From positions 5,642,501-5,706,500 of the forward strand of contig NZ_CP081903.1 of assembly GCF_020091405.1 (NCBI RefSeq): a stretch of 64,000 nucleotides of DNA, written 5' to 3'. The notes beneath the pieces are model-generated. The model was not told the origin of the DNA. It ran no database searches and saw nothing but the letters and a program-made list of their open reading frames with translations. The position numbers and the translations under genes were made by a program. Below are positions 1 to 6,460 of the stretch, piece after piece (within the stretch, counting starts at the first letter, position 1; the number at the start of each line of letters is the position of its first letter). Source of the DNA: Bacteroides cellulosilyticus (GTDB taxonomy: Bacteria > Bacteroidota > Bacteroidia > Bacteroidales > Bacteroidaceae).

Positions 1-217
1 TATCCATTCCGGCCAGATTCTCCTGGTTGAGTGCAAGTTTGCGGATGTCATTGTTGCCAATGGCGTTACGCAGAGCTTTGTCGGCACTGGTTCCCTCGTA
101 ACTCTGTTTGATCTGGTTCAGCATCGCATCGCTGATACCGCCTTTCCCGTCTTGCGCCTGTACGGAAAGTAATGCGGCGCTGAAAACAAAAACGGATAAA
201 ATTCGTCTATTCATCAT
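1..217 (-). CDS. Aminopeptidase C / bleomycin hydrolase-like C1 peptidase, 5' part only
   Basis: The first ~72 residues of a gene that runs off the left edge. It opens with a signal peptide (MNRRILSVFVFSAALLSVQA) followed by a charged stretch containing MLNQIKQSYEG and NAIGNNDIRKLALNQ. From memory this matches the exported C1B cysteine peptidases of Bacteroides annotated as aminopeptidase C. The catalytic Cys, His and Asn lie outside the window, so activity cannot be checked. Two consecutive ATG codons (215-217 and 212-214) are both possible starts. A perfect Bacteroides -7 box (TAATTTTG, complement of 285-292) lies about 70 bp upstream, with no clear -33 TTTG. The gene belongs to the stable chromosome next to the accessory cassette on its right. 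Confidence 0.7.
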   Translation of the reverse strand, partial: MMNRRILSVFVFSAALLSVQAQDGKGGISDAMLNQIKQSYEGTSADKALRNAIGNNDIRKLALNQENLAGMD

Positions 218-297
218 ATACTATAGTTTTATAATATGTTGTCCTGGCATTGCCATTAGTGTAAAATCAGGTTTCAGTAAAATGCAAAATTAATGGC

Positions 298-322
298 TTT
301 TTTGAAACTTTTAGTAAAATCT
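298..322 (+). repeat. Left copy of a 25-bp direct repeat flanking the VapE/HU cassette
   Basis: The sequence ttttttgaaacttttagt followed by aaaatct recurs in the same orientation at 4902-4926 with 24 of 25 identical positions. The two copies bracket the smalltalk/HU/DUF4248/VapE cassette and nothing else. The stretch 218-488 holds this repeat and the promoter of the leftward peptidase gene; no gene is seen in it. Confidence 0.6.
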
Positions 323-488
323 GCGGATTTTTGGTAAACTATTGTGCTGCCATCTTTAAACTATAACTTGGCAAAGTTAAACAATTATATCGAACCGTAT
401 CTATATAAATCAATACATAGCAGATAAAATTCCGCAAGCCAAAACAGCTTTGCCTGGCTTGCGGAAAAAAGTCATAATGCAGTTTCTC

Positions 489-590
489 CTATAACGGCAT
501 CGCATTGGCACCTACTACACCCGCTATAGCGGATGCCACCGCGATAACCACTTTCAGAATCAGATCCCAAACCGTTTTTTTGATTGCCAT
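489..590 (-). CDS. Smalltalk-type micro-protein
   Basis: A 33-residue protein: a short basic N-terminus (MAIKKTVWDL) followed by one hydrophobic helix rich in Ala, Val and Gly and ending NAMPL. Length, the K-x-x-W-x-x-I/L start, the small-residue membrane-like helix and its position just downstream of an HU-like gene match the Bacteroidales smalltalk family, whose function is unknown. It starts 60 nt after the HU-like gene stop, on the same strand, and is probably co-transcribed with it. Unusually for this phylum it has a full Shine-Dalgarno sequence. A single membrane segment is likely, but that is inference from composition. Confidence 0.75.
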   Translation of the reverse strand: MAIKKTVWDLILKVVIAVASAIAGVVGANAMPL

Positions 591-600
591 AATTTTCCAC

Positions 601-607
601 ACCTCCT
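601..607 (-). promoter_or_regulatory. Strong Shine-Dalgarno of the smalltalk gene
   Basis: On the minus strand the leader reads GGAAGGAGGTGTGG, with AGGAGGT ending 10 nt before the ATG at 590. A perfect anti-SD match is exceptional in a genome whose other starts in this window are preceded by A/T-rich leaders. Confidence 0.65.
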
Positions 608-650
608 TCCGTAAATTTAAAATTTGAGAAAATGATTGTTAACTTCCCGG

Positions 651-1148
651 CTATCCAAGCGGATTTTCATCCAGCCCGCCGTCGCCGCCCGAATCGCTAC
701 CGCCACTACCCGATCCGCTCTCCAGCTTTTCCAATTCGAACACCACATTATTCAAAGCCCCCTTGGTGGTGACGGTAGACTCATTCACCAGCTTCAGTGT
801 ATTGTCCGCCAGAAAGCGGATATTCACGCGGGTGATATTCTTCACGCTACACTTGGCTGCCGTCTCCACGCCCGGGCAACGGAAAGTGATGTAGAACGTG
901 CCGAAATTATCCAGTTTCACACGGTTGCCGTCACGTAAAATCTGTTTCATACTGCGCACCAAAGATTTGATGACGTGTTCCACATCTTCCACCGAAAGCG
1001 CACCGATGCCCTCTATCTCACTGGCAATGCGGTTGATATTGTACAACTGCCCCGAATCGGGCTTCTGACGGAGGTAATAGTACAAGGGAGAACTGGAGTC
1101 TCCAATGTTTTTTCTACGCTGATAGCGCTTTAGTTTTACTGTTCCCAT
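651..1148 (-). CDS. HU-family DNA-binding protein (HU-HIG type)
   Basis: A 165-aa protein. Residues ~1-125 follow the HU fold: a basic N-terminus, helices around residues 35-75 (INRIASEIEGIGALSVEDVE) and the HU-like DNFGTFYITF strand at ~80-90. A long Gly/Ser-rich acidic tail (GSGSGGSDSGG) follows. The extension plus tail is typical of the Bacteroidales HU-HIG domain, not of canonical 90-aa HU. It is expected to bind and bend DNA. It diverges from the DUF4248/VapE arm across a gap containing a 10-bp repeat array and is followed by smalltalk, the usual partner. The family is known from context; its exact role is not. Confidence 0.85.
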   Translation of the reverse strand: MGTVKLKRYQRRKNIGDSSSPLYYYLRQKPDSGQLYNINRIASEIEGIGALSVEDVEHVIKSLVRSMKQILRDGNRVKLDNFGTFYITFRCPGVETAAKCSVKNITRVNIRFLADNTLKLVNESTVTTKGALNNVVFELEKLESGSGSGGSDSGGDGGLDENPLG

Positions 1149-1244
1149 AAGTTTTTTCCTGTTTGTTTTTTTAGAATATGAATAATTTTAATTTCGCCCC
1201 CCGGAACCAAGTCCGGTACAGGCACTCGAAACGTTTCGTTGACA

Positions 1245-1252
1245 CAAAGGTA
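1245..1252 (-). promoter_or_regulatory. Promoter -7 box of the HU/smalltalk arm
   Basis: The complement reads TACCTTTG, a perfect TAnnTTTG box, about 97 nt before the HU-like start. No TTTG is found at the -33 spacing. The 10-bp repeat array begins there instead, which suggests a promoter that depends on a bound protein. Confidence 0.55.
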
Positions 1253-1272
1253 CGACAGGGAGACACCCCCTC

Positions 1273-1322
1273 CGGAGGATAGCGGAGGTTAGCGGAGAAT
1301 ATCGGAGGATAAGGGAGGATAA
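1273..1322 (+). repeat. Five-unit array of 10-bp direct repeats (CGGAGGATAN)
   Basis: Units begin at 1273, 1283, 1293, 1303 and 1313, all exactly 10 bp apart: cggaggatag, cggaggttag, cggagaatat, cggaggataa, gggaggataa. The array sits between the divergent HU and DUF4248 genes and abuts the -33 position of the HU promoter. The helical period places every copy on the same face of the DNA. It could be an operator, or iterons read by a cassette protein; which one cannot be told from sequence. Confidence 0.75.
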
Positions 1323-1369
1323 AAAAAGAAAATAGTTTATCGTAAGGTAGTAAACAGTATACCAAACGC

Positions 1370-1400
1370 TTGATTATCCCGCTGAAAATCATTAACTTTA
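1370..1400 (+). promoter_or_regulatory. Promoter of the DUF4248 gene
   Basis: TTG at 1370-1372 and TAACTTTA at 1393-1400 are separated by 20 bp, one mismatch from the Bacteroides TAnnTTTG box. The box ends 29 bp before the DUF4248 start codon. Confidence 0.5.
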
Positions 1401-1429
1401 CAGAATATAACAGTAATAATCAATCAATT

Positions 1430-1705
1430 ATGAACACTAAGAACAATTATCAGACAAAAGCCAAAAGCCAAGAAGAAACAGACGATGAAAACGACTTTCC
1501 GATACGGACATACGGAAAAGGAGAACTGGCCGCAAAATACATGCCCGATGTGCAACAACAAACAGCCGTCAACCGCTTTAATGAGTGGATACACCTCTGC
1601 CCCGGACTGGAAGAACGGCTCGCCGCAACAGGCTGGAGCCTCGAAAGGAGGAAATATACACCCGCGCAAGTGCGCATCATAGTCGAAGCATTGGGCACTC
1701 CTTAA
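1430..1705 (+). CDS. DUF4248 domain protein
   Basis: A 91-aa protein with the DUF4248 hallmarks: FPIRTYGKGELAAKYMP at ~27-43, a WIHLCPGL helix, and the C-terminal FTP-Q-V-like turn YTPAQVRIIVEALGTP. The whole has the look of a small helix-turn-helix fold. ATG 1430 is preferred over an in-frame TTG at 1370 because the family starts close to the FPIR motif and the -7 box lies between the two codons. DUF4248 genes recurrently precede BT4734-like VapE genes in Bacteroidales, as here. A DNA-binding role is inferred only. Confidence 0.8.
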   Translation: MNTKNNYQTKAKSQEETDDENDFPIRTYGKGELAAKYMPDVQQQTAVNRFNEWIHLCPGLEERLAATGWSLERRKYTPAQVRIIVEALGTP

Positions 1706-1883
1706 GACAGATACATGACCCGCCCAGGCATTTCCGATTCCGCTTCAAGAGATTCACCGGCAACGCTCAAGCAATCTGCCAACAGCTTCAAGCCGTTTTC
1801 TTACAGCTTCAGCACATTCCCCCCCGTTCCTTATCCGCGTGTACGCAAGTACGCCCGCGAGAGATATTTTTATTTATATAGAG

Positions 1884-1932
1884 AAAAAAGTCACTAAGAG
1901 GAGGTCCCCCTCCTCCTCTAAATGACTTTTTT
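1884..1932. terminator. Long 21-bp palindrome, probable bidirectional terminator
   Basis: Arms 1884-1904 and 1912-1932 pair over 21 bp with two or three mismatches around a 7-nt loop. The stem core GAGGAGG is G/C-rich and the ends are A-run and T-run, so a T-tract follows the hairpin on either strand. The stretch 1706-2024 also holds a loose ~21-bp repetition of GCTTCAAG (1742, 1765, 1785, 1806). No convincing gene is seen in it. Confidence 0.6.
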
Positions 1933-2047
1933 CCTGCTATTTTTGATATAGAATATTATAGACGTATGAATTATATGTAATATTGCACCGACAATTTTTA
2001 TTTATTTACTTAAAACTTAAAATTATGTCCTCTAAAAAAAGGCTTAT

Positions 2048-2392
2048 GTGCTGGATTGCAAAGAACCCGGAAAAGATGCCGGAAGCGGAAAAGAGATTAT
2101 CACCTTGGTGTATAACAAACAAGCGAATGACTCCGACATCCTACAAGCGTTAGATTCATTCAAGTCATTAATCTGCAACCGTGTAGAGATTCTGCCTCTC
2201 AAGCGCTATCATTATCTCAAAGCATGGTATGAGATGCTGACGGGTCCCTACTCTCCACTGCCCAATCCCACTCCGGCCAGCGTTTCCGATTTCATTCTGT
2301 CAATATTCAGTATTCCATCCCAAAGGGGAACCGGAGAATACATCCAGCGTGACACACTGATTAAGAGGGTGGAAGAGTTATTCAACGACTGA
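2048..2392 (+). CDS. Hypothetical protein in the VapE cassette; start or frame uncertain
   Basis: About 114 residues with no recognised family. Blocks such as ITLVYNKQANDSDILQALD and RYHYLKAWYEMLTG look like genuine amphipathic protein. The frame opens only with GTG 2048. The natural ATG at 2025 (MSSKKR) lies in another frame that stops at about 2151, and the two are separated by an A7 run (2034-2040). A -1 slip or a one-base indel in the run would join MSSKK to the long frame. Possibilities are a real GTG start, programmed frameshifting, or a broken gene. It lies between DUF4248 and VapE on the same strand. Confidence 0.5.
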   Translation: MLDCKEPGKDAGSGKEIITLVYNKQANDSDILQALDSFKSLICNRVEILPLKRYHYLKAWYEMLTGPYSPLPNPTPASVSDFILSIFSIPSQRGTGEYIQRDTLIKRVEELFND

Positions 2393-2441
2393 TAATCCGG
2401 GAACCTCTCGTATTATCATAAACATTTTTCATCAACAACAC

Positions 2442-2474
2442 AATTCCCCGTTTTTGGCTCTAAAACGGGGGATT
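2442..2474 (+). other. Inverted repeat upstream of the VapE gene
   Basis: Arms aattccccgtttt (2442-2454) and aaaacgggggatt (2462-2474) pair over 13 bp with one mismatch around a 7-nt loop. No T-run follows on the plus strand. It may end the preceding transcript or act in the VapE leader. Confidence 0.45.
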
Positions 2475-2558
2475 GCCGTTTCAGATAAAAGACGGATATT
2501 TGCCTCCGCTATGCCAAACAGGCAAGTATAATCAATTTTTAATATAGACTCTAAAAAC

Positions 2559-4763
2559 ATGAAAGAATTAAATGTAACCACCTACAGAGGGTATTCTCAG
2601 GTAAACGGCAGTATCACGCTATCGCAATTGCACGAACTTATTTGCGGCAACACTTATCAGACCCAGATTAACAACATACAGCAAGCCCTGGCAGCAGGAG
2701 ACAATGACCGGGCCGACCGGATCAAGGCCCAGTTGCCCTATCTCACCGCCACAACCAATTACCACGAACGTAGGCTTCCCTACAGTCTGGAATATTACAA
2801 TGACATCGCTACGCTGGATTTCGACAATATGCAGCTGGGGCAAATGGAAATCTTCCGCCGGCAAGCAGAAGCCGATGACGCCACCCTACTCGCATACCTC
2901 AGTCCGCGACGCCACGGACTGAAAATACTCGCTTATCTGACCACCCCCGAAGCACAGGCATTGCGCGACACCTTCAACAAACACACCCAGCCGCACACCT
3001 ACACTGAGTTGGAATCTTACCACAAAGCGCAATATGAACTGGCACGCCTGCACTACGAAGAACTACTTCAGACGGAAGCCGACCCCAGCGGCAGCGACCT
3101 GGCACGGGGAATTTTCATTTCTCACGACCCGAAAGCCTTCTTCTCACCTCAACGGTCGGCAGCCGTACTTCCCTTGCAGGGCTCCTTTGCGCTACCCAGC
3201 AAAGAAGAATCGCTTCCCCGGAAAATAAAGAAGAGCACTTTGCCTGCGCCGGACGAAAGCGTAAATCTGAACCAAATGAGCCAACAGGCACGACTGGACT
3301 ATGACCGCGCACTGGCCTACGCCCGCAAAAAGTATAAATTCGTGGAAAGCCAACGGGACAATTTCGTCTACACCCTGGCAAACCGCTGTTACTTCTACGG
3401 ACTGCCCGTGCAGGATACTTTGTTGTTGGTTCGCCACAGTTTCGGCAACGTAGCCGGATTTGACGCTGAAACACCCGTGCAAAACGCCTACAGCTATACT
3501 TCGCACACCGACGAAGTAAAGAAGGAAAAAGAACGTCCGCTGGTGGAGAGACTATACGACTTCCTGGACCATAACTACATCTTCCGACGTAATGAAGTGC
3601 TGGACACGGTAGAGTTCCGTCGCCTCAACACCTCCGAATCTTCGGAAAACACTCCCCCGGCGGCTTTCAGTATTCTGCGCACCAAAGACATCAACAGCAT
3701 CTACATGCACGCTCAGCGCAACTCCCTGCGCTGTCCGCAATCTATGATGAAAGCAGCCATAGACTCGGACTACGCCAAGGATTTCAATCCGTTTCTGGAC
3801 TGCTTCGAGAAAATGAAAAAATGGGATGGAAAGACCGACCACATCGCCCGGTTGGCCTCACTGGTGAAGACCAGTGATCCGGACTTCTGGCTGGATGCCC
3901 TTCGCCACTGGCTGGTAGGCATGGTAGCGTGCGCCCTTGAAGATTCCGTGCAAAACCAACTTTTCCTGCTGCTCTACAGCAAGCAAGGCAAAGGCAAGAG
4001 TTTCTTTATCCGCAACCTGCTACCGCCCCCGTTGCGGAAATATGTCCGCAACGGCATGATTGACTTCCGCAACAAAGATCACGCTTTGGCACTCTCTTAC
4101 AACATCCTCATCAATCTTGAAGAGTTCGACGGCGTCAGTCCCGAACAACTGAGCGAACTGAAACACATCATCGGACAAGACAATATGCAGGAGCGCAAAG
4201 CATTCGACGCACAAGCTTATAATTTCGTACGCCGCGCCTCATTCATTGGCAGCACCAACAACCCGCACTGTCTGCAAGATATTGGCGAGAACCGGCGTTT
4301 TCTCTTCATTTGCATAGATTCGGTAGATTTCAAGACTCCTATCGACCACGAAGGAATCTACTCACAGGCTCTTGCGCTCTACCGCAACGGCTACGAATAC
4401 TGGTATGAAGGTGAAGAAATAGACTTCCTGAACCGGCGCAACGAAGAATTCCGCATGAAGGAACCGGTAGAGGAGAATCTTTTCTACTACTACCGGAAAG
4501 CACGTGAAGGAGAAGTGAGCCAGAAGTGGCTGCCTGCCTCACAGATGCTATCTACAATCTGTGTGTACGGACGCATACAAGCCACCCACCGGAATATGCA
4601 GACACTGGTGACCGTGTTGCAGCAACACCGATTCCTCAAACGGGTTACGCCGGAGGGAATAACGGAATATGCCATCGTGGAATATTCGTCCGACGAAAGA
4701 AGCGCCAACGCAGTGAAAGCGATCACTCATGAACAAAAACCGGACCCCAGGCTGACAATCTGA
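2559..4763 (+). CDS. VapE-like ATPase with BT4734-type primase-like N-terminus
   Basis: A 734-aa protein. Residues ~1-190 resemble the BT4734-like N-terminal domain (YNDIATLDFDNM, then SPRRHGLKILAYL), which is related to primase domains. Residues ~430-620 form a VapE/D5-like P-loop ATPase: Walker A KQGKGKS near 474, Walker B-like NILINLEEFDG near 511-521, and a sensor block GSTNNPHCLQDIGENRR near 563. Primase-helicase proteins of this type are common in mobile and CPS-linked cassettes. The protein is expected to act on DNA in the cytoplasm. The partners HU-like, DUF4248 and smalltalk all lie within 5 kb. It appears complete, without frameshift. Confidence 0.85.
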   Translation: MKELNVTTYRGYSQVNGSITLSQLHELICGNTYQTQINNIQQALAAGDNDRADRIKAQLPYLTATTNYHERRLPYSLEYYNDIATLDFDNMQLGQMEIFRRQAEADDATLLAYLSPRRHGLKILAYLTTPEAQALRDTFNKHTQPHTYTELESYHKAQYELARLHYEELLQTEADPSGSDLARGIFISHDPKAFFSPQRSAAVLPLQGSFALPSKEESLPRKIKKSTLPAPDESVNLNQMSQQARLDYDRALAYARKKYKFVESQRDNFVYTLANRCYFYGLPVQDTLLLVRHSFGNVAGFDAETPVQNAYSYTSHTDEVKKEKERPLVERLYDFLDHNYIFRRNEVLDTVEFRRLNTSESSENTPPAAFSILRTKDINSIYMHAQRNSLRCPQSMMKAAIDSDYAKDFNPFLDCFEKMKKWDGKTDHIARLASLVKTSDPDFWLDALRHWLVGMVACALEDSVQNQLFLLLYSKQGKGKSFFIRNLLPPPLRKYVRNGMIDFRNKDHALALSYNILINLEEFDGVSPEQLSELKHIIGQDNMQERKAFDAQAYNFVRRASFIGSTNNPHCLQDIGENRRFLFICIDSVDFKTPIDHEGIYSQALALYRNGYEYWYEGEEIDFLNRRNEEFRMKEPVEENLFYYYRKAREGEVSQKWLPASQMLSTICVYGRIQATHRNMQTLVTVLQQHRFLKRVTPEGITEYAIVEYSSDERSANAVKAITHEQKPDPRLTI

Positions 4764-4901
4764 TGAGAGTGCAGAAAACAAAAAAGTGATAAAATTCGTT
4801 TATACCTTAAAGTGACGAGCTACAAATGAAGAGTGGCAAACGTAACAATAACACCCTTTTACGCCGGAAAGCACTCGCAATTTGCAGCCCGTCATTCGTG
4901 T

Positions 4902-4926
4902 TTTTTTGAAACTTTTAGTGAAATCT
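4902..4926 (+). repeat. Right copy of the 25-bp direct repeat
   Basis: Same orientation as 298-322 with one mismatch (g for a at 4920). It lies 138 bp after the VapE stop and just before the promoter of the next chromosomal gene, so it could mark the right cassette edge. Confidence 0.6.
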
Positions 4927-4946
4927 TTAGATTTATTGTCTATCAA

Positions 4947-4977
4947 TTTGAAAACCTATCCAAATAAATTAGTTTTC
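4947..4977 (+). promoter_or_regulatory. Promoter of the outer-membrane protein gene
   Basis: TTTG at 4947-4950, a 19-bp spacer, then TAGTTTTC at 4970-4977 (one mismatch to TAnnTTTG). The start codon follows 22 bp later, which supports ATG 5000 as the start. Confidence 0.55.
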
Positions 4978-4999
4978 TTTGCACCCTCATTCGCACGAT

Positions 5000-6205
5000 A
5001 TGAAGAAATATATAATAGGTATTATGACGTTACTGCTTTCAGTAACAAGCCTTTCCGCTCAGGAAGCTACAAATTTAGTTAGCATCAGTGACACTACACC
5101 GGCATTGACTAAACGTGAATTACGAAAACAGAAGGTAGCACAACGAAATTTGCACTACAACATTCTGGGTGGTCCGAGTTACACCCCCGACTTTGGTGCC
5201 GTACTCGGTGGAAGCGCCCTGATGACCTTCCGCATGAACCCAAGTGACACCACACAACTGCGCTCCGTGGTTCCCGTAGCCATCGCTTTCCTCTTCAATG
5301 GCGGTATCAATCTTTTCTCCAAACCCCAACTCTTTTTTAAAGGTGACCGCTTCCGCATCTTCGGAAAGTTTGCCTACAAGAATACGGAAGATAACTTCTA
5401 TGGTTTGGGCTACAGCACGAACAAGAATTATGTCCGGAGCGACACTACCAGTCAGTATCGCTACAGCGGCATCCAGTTCAACCCCTGGTTCCTGTTCCGC
5501 CTGGGCAACAGCAACATATTCGCCGGACCGCAGATAGATATAAATTACGACGACATCACGAAACCAGCCAAATATCTGGTGGACGAACCGTCGTACAAAG
5601 CAGCCGGAGGAACGGACAAAGGATACAAGAATTTCAATTCCGGTGTCGGCTTCCTGCTGACCTATGACAGCAGAGACATTCCCGCCAATGCCTATCGCGG
5701 CACGTACCTGGATTTCCGGGGAATGATGTATACTAAATTTCTTGGAAGTGATGACAATTTCTATCGCCTGGAAATAGACTATCGCCAATATAAGACTGTC
5801 GGTAAGCGCAAGGTCATTGCCTGGACTGCTCAAAGCAAAAACGTGTTCGGTGATGTACCCCTGACACAATATATCCTGACAGGAACTCCTTTTGACCTGC
5901 GGGGATATTACATGGGGCAGTATCGCGATAAATCGTCCCACGTAGTCATGGCCGAATACCGTCAGATGATAAATACCGATAAAAGCACCTGGCTGAAACG
6001 CATGCTCAATCACGTCGGCTTCGTGGCCTGGACAGGCTGCGGATTCATGGGACCCACCCCCGGCAAAATAGAAGGTGTGCTGCCCAACTATGGCGTAGGA
6101 TTGCGTATCGAAGTGCAACCACGTATGAACGTACGCCTCGACCTGGGTAAAAATACGGTCAACAATCAGACGTTGTTCTATTTCAATATGACGGAGGCGT
6201 TCTGA
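5000..6205 (+). CDS. BamA/TamA-type (Omp85 surface antigen) outer-membrane beta-barrel protein
   Basis: A 401-aa exported protein: signal peptide MKKYIIGIMTLLLSVTSLSA, a short linker with a TKRELRKQK segment, then repeated amphipathic beta strands (KGDRFRIFGKFAYKN, LLTYDSRDIPANAYRG) ending MTEAF, with a terminal Phe as in outer-membrane barrels. The GVGLRIEVQPRMNVRLDLG block resembles the last strands of the bacterial surface antigen domain. It has no POTRA domains, so it is a barrel-only member. ATG 5000 was chosen over a TTG at 4979 because it opens the signal peptide. Substrate or role is unknown. Confidence 0.75.
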   Translation: MKKYIIGIMTLLLSVTSLSAQEATNLVSISDTTPALTKRELRKQKVAQRNLHYNILGGPSYTPDFGAVLGGSALMTFRMNPSDTTQLRSVVPVAIAFLFNGGINLFSKPQLFFKGDRFRIFGKFAYKNTEDNFYGLGYSTNKNYVRSDTTSQYRYSGIQFNPWFLFRLGNSNIFAGPQIDINYDDITKPAKYLVDEPSYKAAGGTDKGYKNFNSGVGFLLTYDSRDIPANAYRGTYLDFRGMMYTKFLGSDDNFYRLEIDYRQYKTVGKRKVIAWTAQSKNVFGDVPLTQYILTGTPFDLRGYYMGQYRDKSSHVVMAEYRQMINTDKSTWLKRMLNHVGFVAWTGCGFMGPTPGKIEGVLPNYGVGLRIEVQPRMNVRLDLGKNTVNNQTLFYFNMTEAF

Positions 6206-6209
6206 AAAC

Positions 6210-6304
6210 GAATTAGTTACGAGCTACCGGCTACAAGCTACAAGTGGCTGCGCTATATTCCGAAAGACACTTGTAGCTTGTAGCTCGTAGCCGGTAGCTA
6301 ATTC
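6210..6304. repeat. Heptad-repeat hairpin, GCTACAA type
   Basis: Left arm is the heptads gaattag, ttacgag, ctaccgg, ctacaag, ctacaag (6210-6244). The right arm (6268-6304) is their reverse complement with two heptads exchanged. The loop 6247-6267 carries the GCTGCGCTAT...CCGAAAG core. It starts 4 bp after the stop of the outer-membrane gene. Confidence 0.85.
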
Positions 6305-6381
6305 ATAACCCTACACAAACAAACAACTTCCGCCAGTATCTCCCCCCCTTATCCTTTCCGTTATTTATTTTTCCCTCTTTT

Positions 6382-6413
6382 CTTGCATCAGTAAAAGATT
6401 ATCCATACTTTTG
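6382..6413 (+). promoter_or_regulatory. Promoter of the glycosyltransferase gene
   Basis: CTTG at 6382-6385, a 20-bp spacer, then a perfect TACTTTTG at 6406-6413; the start codon follows 47 bp later. Confidence 0.65.
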
Positions 6414-6460
6414 AGAAATATTTTGTTTACCTTAACAAACAACTCTGAGGACATTACATA

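Noticed and set aside
1715..1897. 60-aa frame after DUF4248 with 7-residue periodicity
   Set aside because: The periodicity follows from the ~21-bp DNA repetition; composition is Ser/Pro/Arg-rich and the frame runs into the palindrome. No family is recognised.
4811..4840. Remnant of a GCTACAA hairpin after the VapE gene
   Set aside because: Only one GAGCTACAA match and no second arm.
1..4926. Prophage or integrative element
   Set aside because: VapE and HU-like genes occur in such elements, but no integrase, portal, capsid or transfer gene is present; only the flanking repeats hint at mobility.
5120..6118. 332-aa minus-strand frame opposite the outer-membrane protein gene
   Set aside because: It mirrors the codon structure of the real gene, which has signal peptide and promoter; the minus frame has neither.
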